NCBI GenBank assembly: GCA_002633005.1 | Contig: NMRA01000134.1 | Coordinates: 721,012 to 785,011 of the forward strand | Direction of reading: 5' to 3' | Length of the DNA: 64,000 bases | From: Phoronis australis | Taxonomy: Eukaryota > Phoronida > Phoronidae | Part shown: piece after piece, positions 26,201-38,463 of the stretch | How the letters are laid out: each line of letters begins with the position of its first letter | How positions within the stretch are numbered: the stretch's first letter is position 1 | Notes under the pieces: model-generated | The model's input: only the letters and a program-made list of their open reading frames with translations | Told to the model about the DNA's origin: nothing | The model's database searches: none | Translations under genes and position numbers: made by a program

Positions 26201-29200
26201 CACAGTCCATGAGTGAAGTGCAACCGCAAGCTCGCAAGGACAAGGTGAGTGACTACACTTGATGTTGTTCAATTCACAAATTTAAATAGAGGTACAATTA
26301 ATGTTCATTTATTAATTTAACCAGCAGCAGATATTGTGGACAATGCAAAGATTAGGGTTTGACTGGCCGCATAATCAATACACCTTATTCAAACAGCTTC
26401 CTTTTAGGTTTTCATTGTCTCAAATGCATTGTTTTTTAAACCTAAGAGCAGGCTCACTTTTAAAATGGCGACTACGCAAATAAGGTCTGTGTGCTAACAA
26501 CCTTCAGTAGAGAGACTGACGTTGCCTCCCACCAGGTGGCAGATAAATACGTGCGAAGCTGATGACTGATGACAGTTTCAGGTCGGTTGACTACCGCCGG
26601 GCCCCCTAGTGGCAATTTTAATTTTGTACATTTTCCTGTGTCGCCGGAATTCCTTGGCTGCACCATGGCAAGGTTATTGACCTCTGTGCTTTGGCTTACA
26701 AATTGACTGGGTTCAGTGAACGTAGCCAGTACTAGCTACTTACGCAAACTGTTATAGCATGTTTTTGGACTGTGAAATGGAACTTAATTGGTGCACTAAT
26801 ATCATGTTATGGTATTAGTTTGTTAGTACAGCTTAATATTTGGCAAACTGGTATCATTGCAAATAGAACTTAATTGGCAAACTAATGTCATGCCATGATA
26901 TTAGTTTGTTTGTGCATTATTGCAATACGGATAACGTTGCAATTATCATCAATACCTGGTTGAAGTAATAAAACTGGCTATGGCGATGTACTCTTCACTT
27001 GGATGTCTAGTGCAGTACTGTTTCTGTATTTATTTAAACAATATAATGTATCTCTCACACATGTGTATTTACACTTAGAAACTTTTATTCGATTTTTAAC
27101 CTTGAATCCCTTAGTTAATATGTTCATTACTAACCCCCCCCCGAGCACATCCAGTCTCTTCCTGTTACTCATTCATGATATTGCTGTCACATGACATGTA
27201 TGTATGTTGCCATCACCTCTGCCTGCCTGACATGGGCATCTGCCTGTCTTCCTACCATATACCATCTCTACTGATTTAGTGTAGAGTACTTTGCCTAACC
27301 CAAATCCACATCTTGTCATCACAGGCTCGCCGAAAGACAGCAACAACAGCTGACCTGCTGGGTACCGCGTCATCTGGCTCCACGGAGCGCCATCTACCTG
27401 CACTCCATTCTGCTCCTGCACCACCCCTCCCTGATGACAAGCTCCGCCTACCTGTCATTGAGGAGGTCCACTCGGTAGTCTCAGACTTGGACATTAAGAC
27501 CCGTCTACTGAACAATAACAATGAAGAATCCAAGGAAATAGTGGTGACGGAACCCAGTCCACCCCCCTCGCCAAAAATGCAGCCGAAACAGAAATTACTG
27601 GGTGTGTTCAATGGTGGAACGTACGAGAATCTGTCCATCAGTGATGAGAAAAACGAGAGTAAGAAAGTGGATTCCAGTATGATGCCTCCTCCGAAGATGC
27701 CAGCTCCCAGGTTAGTAGTTTGTTGCTTCTTCTATAAATTGAAAGAGCTGTTAACGAGAAGGATCAATTCATACTTAATGATGCTGAAGTGGCCGTGTTG
27801 TCAATGAATTTCTTTTTAAGTGACTGCATGTCAGTGAATGTATGACAAAGTCTCTAGGTTTCAGTGAATTGTTCGAAACAAATTGATGTGCTGTGAATGT
27901 TGTCTTTGGGTTAGGTGTTTTGTGTCAAATGTAATGTGATTATATGACACTGGTTGTACGTATAGTTACAAAAATGGCTGCTCAAGGTTACGTACGTTGA
28001 TGTTGAGGGTGGTGATCATTATAATGGAAATGACAATATTATAAAATTATTCAGCGCACTAAGGCTTGCCACTAAACTTAATGTTGAATTGTACAGCATT
28101 TTATTGATGGCTAAATACCAAGTAAAGTAGATGTCCTATCTTTAGTGAATCTACCTTTTGTTTCAGCTGAAGTTTATTTGATTATGTATTCTGTTCCTCC
28201 AGGTCAACTAATCAAGCCAACTCCAAAAACAAAGTGGAACCGTCTCCTGTGCTTAGACGTCGTAACGCAGATAAAACTATAGGGTGAGTTGATGTCATGG
28301 TGTCAATTGAACACTATTACTTTAACCGCATGCAATGTTGAAATGTGGTAAAATTATGGCTCTGCGTTTCATTTGGCCTGTGAATGTATCAAAGAATGAT
28401 TGGGGTCTGAAGACATGCAACTGAGCTGGCCTGGTCTATGTGTAGTGTATGTAACTTGCAACTGGCCTGGTCTATGTGCAGTGTAGGTGACTTGCAGCTG
28501 GGCTGGTCAATGTGTAGTGTAGGTGCAGGTGTTACCCATCTTCGAATTTTCAAAATCGGTGCACTGGAAGGGAATTTATTGAGAATTAGTGCAGCAACAA
28601 GTAGTTCCCTGTGACATTGTCCAGCTTTGTGGCCCTCAGCACATGGGGCAAACTAACTTAGTCTGGACTTGAGCAGTTTTGCTGAGTTGATCCACAGCTA
28701 GTCATGAGATAGCTTTCTCAATATGTAGAACAAAACTACAGGGTGAGTTGATATTAAACAAAACCACAAAGTGAGTTGATAAAAAATAAAATCTAGATCC
28801 AAAAAGCACAAGCATAATGAGTGTCATCAAACATTTTACGTAATTTTCAAATGGGCATCTCTCACATGGTCAGTTCCTCCACGCACATCAATTCAGACAA
28901 CATTTTCCTAAAATGGCCTCTATTATCTCCCCCCCCCCCGATGCCTCATCCCACTTGGCATTGATTACCATAGTAACGTTCAACTTTGCATGGCTTTTCT
29001 TGAGGCCAAAAAATTCACGGTACATCGATCCAACTTAGATCAACATTTGAGAATCGTTGACTAAGGCTATTGCCAAAATACTTTCCAGTCGTGGACCTAG
29101 TGTAGCAGTTATCATATATAGATATTAGATAAAGTAGGCTAAACTTGCCTTATATAGTCATAATAGTCACTCCGACACTATATACATTTGTTTTCTGCTG

Positions 29201-32200
29201 CTGCTGGTGCCCATCTTTCACTTGAAGCTACACTTTTCAGGTCATCTGAAGACATTTGACACTTGATTTCCTCAGCCAAATTTTTTTGGCTGGCAACATT
29301 TAGTTCTTCCGGTTCTCTTACTCCCGTTGTTGTCTATGTCTCTTCTTCTGGTTCATCTCCCTGTATCCCTCCATACTCATCATATTCATATGATGCTGGT
29401 ATTTATACCGCACTCTTCTAGCCTTCATCTCATCCATTACTTGTCGACTGTGAGCCATTCTACGAAGAAACGCTTGCAACTGTTCATTGTGTTTGGAGGG
29501 GTTCACTCGTCTCACCGTACTCTTTGTTACCTGTTCATTGTGACAAAAGTTTTATTAAGGACAAAAGTCTTTTATATTGATAGTTTTCAGTAGTGCCACA
29601 CTCTCATACTCAGGTTAGGATAAACCATTAATTTGAAACTGGGAGGAAATGCTGTCTATCACAAAAATCCTTGTTACAGAAGCTGTCACTATGATTCACT
29701 GTTGAGTCAATCTGTGTAATTCACTATATTTATTACCCAGGAAGCTCACGAGAACAAAATCTAAAAGTGGGATTAATTTTTGTCTCCGTAATTACCGTAG
29801 AGTACTTGCCCTCGAGCCTAATAATCATTTCCAGGATATGACCAATTTTATTTAATTTCCTTTAAGTGTACACTAGACTCCATTACGATGGTCGCGATAC
29901 AGAATATTACACAGCATTTTGGATACCAATTCATTCTTGTTTAAAGTAAAAATAAATGAAAATTGTACCTTCTGTAAATAAATGTAAAAAGAGAAAGTGT
30001 AGAACATATATTGTGACTGGCACATATTGTGACTGGCACATATTGTGACTGGCACATATTGTGACTGGCACATATTGTGACTGGCACATATTGTGACTGG
30101 CACATATTGTGACTGGCACATATTGTGACTGGCAATTTTCTGTCATATGTTAGTACTTGATTGTTGGCTAAGAGGGGTTTACATTTAATCAGAAACAGAC
30201 AGATGAATCTTTGAAATATTGTTAAAAAGACAACATAGCCTCAAACTGGACATTGTTGCAGTGTAAATAATTATTTATAATGTTATTGTACAATCAGAAA
30301 ATGTTTTTTAAATATAAACACTTGGTAATTATAGAACACTAACTGAATATTCAGAAATACATTCTTCTAAAAAATGGTAAGTTTGTGGAATACACCGAAC
30401 AGTGGAAACCCTGGCTGGTCGTTTAGTCTAATCAACTATTTTGTTGATATAGGTTACTGATAAATGTCATGTAAAAGCTTTCATACACATGTATGGGTGT
30501 GCGTGTGTATGTGGGATTGTGCGTCTTCGTCTTCATAATTGTATGTATTGAACTAATACAAAAAGCAATAAATATTAAAACAAAAATTATTGCTATAAAA
30601 GGCCTAAATCAAACATTGTTTTTCTGAAAGAAGACCTTGGTTTATTGCCCCTTTAATGATACTAAATAACCATTTTATGTCCCCACATAATTATTTGGTC
30701 ACATATTGCTGTTGTATTTCGTTAAGCCTCTAATGTCAGATCTCTGAAATATGGCAAATGTATTTTTATGGATTAGACAATGGACATCGATGACTTCTAG
30801 ACAGATCCAACTACCATTGGGTCCCCTAATGACAATTGAGTTTTTACCTTTGCCTCGGTCTGCATCTTTTGAGTTACGCATTGGACTTCGATGAAACTAT
30901 GGCAAATACTGTAGGTTTCTATTTAGGAGACGACTGTGTCGCATTCTCAGATGGATATGCTGCCTGATGAATTTTTACTTGGCGAAATAAATTTCGCCAA
31001 GTATGTTGGTCTGACATCAAGTTTTTTTTTGTGTTAGCTCTCTACAGGTCGCAATTCTCGCCCAATTTTCACGAAATTTGCACACGACGTGTAGATTGGA
31101 AAGTCCTGGAAGCCTATTGTTTTTGGTCATGATCGGATTCAAAATAGCGGACGTGGCGGCCATTTTGTTCCCGATGTTCACAGAGGCCGCATGTTTGACG
31201 TACTGAGCTGAAACTTGTGCTACAACTGTGCCCAAAAACATTGACTTCCAGTTAAAGATGGTGGAAATATTGACGATGGCGCATGCGCACCTCGATATCT
31301 GGCCAAAAACGTTTTCTCCTGTAGAGGGCGCATTGGCGAACCAATCACTTTCAAACTGGTCACGTGTTTCTTGCAATTGATCAGCTTTATAAAATTTTGT
31401 TTAACCGGAAGTCATGTTCAAGATGGCGGCTCTGGCGCATTTTCACCCATTTTCAATCGTTTAAGAGTCTTACTAATTTATGACATCTAAGCTCGTTGTA
31501 TGAATGTTATGGTGTTGTTCATCATCGCCACCTTCATCATCACAATCATCATCATCGTTAATTTTGCCTATTGTCGCTAAAGACTGTAGGTAGCACTGAA
31601 CAGTCAGGCCACGGCCACGGAGCATGTTCTACTCCCTAGAATTTATGTTGAGGGTGTCAGATTTGGCGGGTGGTTTGAGGAAAGTGTTGACAACAATTGC
31701 CAGGAAACTTATTTACTTGTGTTTTTGAATGAGAAAAATCCAAGTTTTGCCTACTTTTGATGCAAACTGGTGGCTGTCATTTGCTATCAACCCCTGTCGT
31801 CTGCTGTCCGAGAAAGCGGGTGCGATTTCATGTGGCTGTCAGACAGATCAAATTTGCCAAAAAAGTTGCTGGTAAGAGGCTTACTGTGACCACATAGTTA
31901 GAATCTAGTTAAGACGAGCGTTCTGAATCTGTAGTCAGACTTTTTCTGGCACTTGCAGGGAAGTGGTTATTTCGGGGAGAAAATTGTCAAATTTGGCGTT
32001 TTTTGCAAATAGTTTTGTGTGCCCGGATTTTCTTGCCATGTATATTAACCGATCAGAAATCTGTGCAGTCCGATAGAGTTTTAAATGGGCTGTCATAAGA
32101 TATTTTTCATTTCTCGCTAGTCGTCATGATCGTCGTCGTCATCCTCTCTATCGTCCTGTTTTCGCGTAATTTCGCTAAGTGTCGCTCCTCCTAGTGCTCT

Positions 32201-35200
32201 CGCACTGTTGCCAGTTTACCGGGTGCATGATCAAGACTGCAGGTTATTTCTTACTGATTTATCATAATCTCTGCCTTCATCGTCATGATCATCGTCGTGG
32301 TCCTCTCCATCGTCCTGTTTTCCCTAATTTCGCCAAGTGTCGCTCCTCCGAGCGCTCTCGTACTGTTACCAGTTTACCGGGTGCGTGAACAAGACTGTGT
32401 GAACAAGACTGCAGGCTATTTCTTACTGATTTATTCGCTAGTCACATGAATGTTATCGTGTTGTTCATAATCTCCGCCTTCATCGTCATGATCGTTGTCA
32501 TCGTCCTGTTTTCCCTTAATTTCTCCAAGTGTCGCTCCTCTGAGCGCTCTCGTTTATTTTATTTTTTTTTGTTTTTGGGGCCTCTGCTGTTCTATCTGCA
32601 AAGCCACCAAGGAATCATCATTAAAATTGGTTAAGGTTAATTTTTGGATGGATTTGACTCCTGTGGCACCCCCTATTGGTAAGTTTACGAAATTTGATGA
32701 GTTCAGTTCTATGAAGGTGATAACAGATGACGACAGCTTTCAAAAAGATGTGCATCATCACTATCACTGTGCCCGATGTTGGCATTCTTTTACATTTGCC
32801 CTTGTATCTTCAATGTTTCTTGATGGATATTCATGAAGTTTGATAATGTATAGGTTTTCATTAAGGAGACAACAATGCCTTCACATTTGTGGATGTCTTC
32901 AACATACTCTGTGCCACCTAGGCACCATTTTTGTTGTTTTTGGGTCTGTTTTTTGGTGTCTGCCCCCCCCTCCCTCTCTCTCCGCCAAACTACTCGAGGA
33001 ATTATGAAAATTGGCAGATGTGCTCCCACTGACAACAGCATGACGGATGTTGATTGTGAGGCAAAACTTAATCTTTATGTTATGAAGAAATGGATTATAT
33101 TTTTCATTGCAAAGATGGCATGTAAGAACCTCTACTGGGTGTGTCTGGTGTTATGTATGTGTGCCTTTCTTGTGATTATTGCGCCTGTCTAAAAATACCA
33201 AATGCAAGTCAAAACCTCCTTGAATCTCCCTTAAGTTGTTACTTTCCTGTCTTTTTGAAAACTTTTTTGTTTTTCTAATGATCTATACCAAATGAGAATC
33301 CAAATTAACACCTTAAATCTCCCATCAGATGATGTTACATTGTGGCCTAATTCTTGCAAACATACTTTTTCTAACTATAAAGATATTTTCAATCCAATCT
33401 TTCATGGTATATTCCTACCTTGTCCTCTTTTGCGGTCATCAGTTGGTGCTGGTTACCAGCCCTCGTTCTATCCGTCTTATGTAGATAGTGCATCTTAGAA
33501 AGCGCCTGTGTATAGCCCTCCCACACACGTAGCTCGGCTTCATCTTTTCTGATAACTTCCTCCACCCTTAAAAGTTTACTATTGTTTCCCCTCTTTGCTG
33601 ACTGCCCACCGCTATTAGCCACATTGGAGTGTTCATTCAACGTTTGTCTTTGCTCTATTCTGATCCCATCCTCTGCTTTCAATTGTTTACTATCACTTCC
33701 TTTTGAGGATTCACTGTGGTATCCTGTTGTCAGTTGCCCAGTGTTTCCACCGTTGGCACCTTCAGAACGTTCCTTAAGCCTATGCCGCTGCTCCTTAAAC
33801 TCCTGATGTAGTTTCAACATCATGGCGTAATCAGCAAGGGTGTATGTGGGCTTAATGCTAGTATCATCTAGAGACTTGCTTCGTGTCTTCCTGACTGATG
33901 TGTGGTCACTCTGCTGTCTAAGCTTGGGCAGTGACTGTTGAGGCGTCAGAGGTACTTTCACTGCCGTATTGTTGACAGCTTTGTCATCTTTCTGGACGAA
34001 ATGTACAGTTTTGTCATTTGACCCATTCTCGTGCTCCTTGTGCCCCGTCATGCTCACACTCTGTTCCTTGTTGCCATTTTGATTGGTCAACGCAGGGTGG
34101 CGGAAGTTTGTTGGAGATGGCTCCTGTATGTCGACTGTTTTCTTGCTATAAGCCTTCCTCATAAATGCAGTTGCACCCAACACTACTACTGGTAGTGTCA
34201 TTTTGACAGCGGCGTTTGTGCTGCATTGATTCATATTATTATTATTTCCTGCATCGATTTGAGCATCACCATGTTGGGAACCAGGCAACGACAACTCATC
34301 AAGTTTGGTATCATCCCTTACGTCATCTTGAGAGGGCACACTGCTCTCTGGTATATCAGGAAGGAGGCGTTGGATCTCCTCCATCTTCTTCTCGATCTTG
34401 TTGTTGGCGATATTACGTTTGATGTTGCTGAGGTGCTGGTTGATTGACAGCTTCTTGATGTTTAGTGAGTTGACTGCCTTGGCCATCTGCCTTTCAATCT
34501 GCTTGTGACGGTGACGGTACAGTTGACCTTCTTTGTGGTTCCGAATGCAAACAGCTCTGAAGCAAATTGTTCTGAGAATTAATTGCAGAACTTATGTCTC
34601 AAGAGTTCATTGATATAGCTTTATTAGATCTGACTCTAAAAAATACATTTCCAGCTTTAAAGGTTTACGCCTGATTTTCATGAACTTTATTCACACCTTG
34701 CCTAATGTATCACAAGCCAGATGTCTCCAAGGAAAAGAGCTCTGCACAACTTCATCTGCACTTCAAATGATTTGTTGTTTACTTACAGTCGTTAGCATAG
34801 AAGATAGTTAACTTTGAGCCCACCTATGTCATTTTTTTCTTTCGAAACAACTGGAGTTGTCGCCAATGCTGAAAGTGCCCTTATTCCAATGGAGAGCACC
34901 CTTTTGCCAACTGAGGATTTTAGTCTCCGGAGTTTTTGCTATTTTGTATCTCTATCAGAATTATACCGTAATACACGTTGAGTGAGGCCAAATGATAAAT
35001 AAGAGCCCCGCATCAGGCATTCAAAACCAATGATTATGCAATGGCAATTAAACATCTTGTCTTTGAAGTATTTAATCAGCATCAGTCCAACTGTAATTCA
35101 AATACCAAATTGTTTAGAAGTAACCAGTCTAAACAGCTTGGTATTACCCCACTGTGTACAGTAGCCAGTGGTCACATTGTCCAGTGTGGCTGTACTAGCC

Positions 35201-38200
35201 AAACCAATTAAAGTAGTCACAATGTGAGGGGCTTCACTTATACAAATGTTGGGGTTTGTTTGACAAACAGATTAAATACCATGGCTTGCCAGCTTTGGTG
35301 CTATGTCTCAAGTTAGAGTATTCTTAAAATTAGTATTTATTAAGTGTGAATTAAAGTAAAGGTGTTAGTTTACCTTCATGCCATCACCGACTTTAAAAAT
35401 ATGTGCCAACTCAGTTGTAAGTACAAAAGTTTCGTTGGAACGAAAAATGCATGTACCTTGTCAATGGAAAGTGGAAAAACAAAATGCTTACAGACCTCCC
35501 CTGAGGTTTGAGGGTAGGGTAAGGGGAACAAAATGAAATGCAACCTTATTTTTGACTTATTGATTTCAAAAGAAGGCCCAGAAAGAGGGTCTGGATTTGT
35601 GCAGAAAAGGTTACCGTATAAGTTGGTGTTGAATTCTAGGGTGCTAGACTGAAAAAGTTGTAGTAGGACAAAAATCTGGGAACAACTGAACTTTTGACAG
35701 TTAAAGTTTTTGACAGTTTTGCAATGGGTATTTGGTAATAAAATCTCATCGATTTATGACCAAAATAATTTCCAGAATTAATTTTTTTTTGATTTTTCAA
35801 ATGCTTCTACGGCAAAATCTCACCCTTTTCGTACAAAAACTATTATCAAAGGCTTCTAGCAATTTTGTCTGCCCTCAGTTTTACTGAGTGGTAACTGTGG
35901 TATTGAACTTTGTCTTTGAAGGTGCCATTTATATTTTTATAAAACCATGGAAACATAGAATTTGACTTGTCCACCATATTATATCCTAAATTGATATTGC
36001 GTTGTCATTTTGATTCAGAAGTTGAAAATGATAAACTTGAATATATATTTGGTAATAGATAGCTTTAGTGAGGAACATTAGAAATGATTTTTTGTATCGT
36101 TCACGTATCAAATTATCCTAAGTGAAATTTCTTAATTTGAGTGACATTGGCACTTATACTGGTGTTTGAGAATGTCCTTTATATTCTTTTATCACAACCA
36201 TCTCATCTGTTCTTCACGAAATCATAAAACATGTTTATTAAACCTGACAAAGTGAACTTGAAAAAAATTCTTAACCATAATGCCATCTGCTTGACGTGTA
36301 ATGATAGAATGACATCAGAGTGCTCTGACTGAATTGATATCGTATGATTGGGAAGGGGGGAGGGGGCTTGCCAGCTTTGTGCTGTGTGAAGAGAACCCTT
36401 GCTAGCCCTGTGATTGCCTGAAGGGAGAGCTCGTTAACCTTCTGAAAGTCACAAGGTAGGAATCACTAGCCCTCTAATAGTCTGATAGGTAGACTTATTA
36501 TCATTCTGATAGTCTGAAGAGATGGGGGCTTGCTAGCCCTGAGATGGTTTGAAGAGAAGGGGCTTGCTAGCCCCTGAAGAGAGAGGTTGCTAGCCCTCAG
36601 ATAATCTGAAGAGCTAGAGAGAAGTTGGTAGCCCACCTTTGGTCTGATGGGAAGGCTAGCTAGCTTTCAAATTATCTGAAGGGTCAGGGCTTGCTAAGCC
36701 CAGTGTTGTCTGAATCGGGTTTTAGCTTGTGATATGCCCTGGGTACTCATCATACCAGCAAAAATAAAGTACCATCATGGTATAGTCCTACTTTTTCACT
36801 ACCACGGAAATTTCAGGGCCACTTGTGAACTGAAATGTGAATGAATTTTAATTTCGCTTTTGAAGGAGCTCATTTGAAGGAAAGGTATGCAATTCATGGA
36901 TTTCTGTTTCACCTAAATAAAACAAAATGAGTATAGTCAGCGTCTGACGTGTTGTTTGTAACGACTACTCATGGACAATGGGTATTATTTTTAAATGATT
37001 TTATTACGATAATTGAAACCAAAGTAGCTTTGCTATACCGCTTGTGAATGCTCTTGCCAAAGGTTTGCTGCAGAGATGTTCCATCTATGGGATTGTGTGA
37101 GACTTACCTCCCCTGACATGTGAGTTGTACCTCATTCGATACTTGTGGATACAGAAGACTGAGTTCTGGTATTGACAGTTGGTCCAGTATCTGTGGTAGT
37201 GTTGGCATTGGCCTTGCAGATGGTATTGAGGGATGGACTTGCTGAAAAGAAAATCAGCTGGTATGATCACAAGCACTACACTGAGCTTAATTTTTGGTTT
37301 CCATAAAATTATCATTTTTATCTTTTCTTTAAAAATTTCTTGTTTGTCAAACCAAACCATTCTAAGGATGATTTTGAAAATTGGCATATATGTTCTCAGT
37401 GTGAAGAAGACAATTGACGATGACAACTTCGACTGTGGCACCTCCTAGTGGTTGTTTTGTTTCATAGCTGTATCTCCTAAACCCACTGCAGGATCGTTAT
37501 TAAATTTAGTAAGTGTATTTATATGAAGCTAACAACAGACTATGACGACTTTCAGGCGGATCCAACGAAAGCTGTGCCCCCTAGTGGCAATTTAATTTTT
37601 TCCATTTTCTTTTGTTTCGCTGAAGTTCCTTGACAGATTTTCGTGAAATGTGGTAAATAGTTTTCTATTAAAGAGTGATATGCATGACCCTGTTTTCGGA
37701 TGGATTCAATGTTTTTGCGCCATCTAGTGGCCATTTTTATGATACAAATGAACAATCTTAGAAGCACAACGTTTGCGGTGCATTCGTGAGTGCATTTCAA
37801 CTCTCTTCGTTGCTCTTGTTTACCCAAAATGGGCAGCTCCCGGAACATTTTAAATAATAAATTACGAATACTTCAGTTATAGAATTGCCAAGTGAAACTA
37901 CTCACTATTATTCTTCAGTTTTGTTGAAGTGTCTTTACTTTTCAACAACATGTTGTTTCTTTGCAATCAATGTAAAGCAATTTCCCATATTTTAGACGTT
38001 GGTATTTTTTCTCCGTCATTCGTCAATTCTTGTTGTGCATCTAAACTCATGTGTACTTTACCTTCATTACTCTCTTCTTGTGGTGACAGCCTCCGCTAGA
38101 GCCAGCACTCTCCCAGTGTACCATAGGGACTGTGTTGTGATACCTCCTGTGAGGCTCACTAATATTACATGCTGTGATTGACTCCGAGGGTCAGTGTTAT

Positions 38201-38424
38201 ACTGACAGTTTCGGTTGTTATGACATGATATTTCATGGGGTCAGGATTAAATATAACTGGTGAATGTATGGAGATATTAAAGTCATAATTGCTCGTCAAC
38301 AAGAATCGTTCTGGTGGGAGCATACACTTCTAGTGGTCTATTCTGTACTTGTATGGCTTCATTAAGTGGCTTGTTGAAGGCCAAGGGCTTCTGAATTTAG
38401 ACATGGGCATACATCTGTGCTTTA

Positions 38425-38463
<39 letters not shown>

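Noticed and set aside
31017-31376. 119-codon antisense open frame
   Set aside because: It lies in sequence with the style of an interspersed repeat and has no recognisable protein similarity or splice partner.
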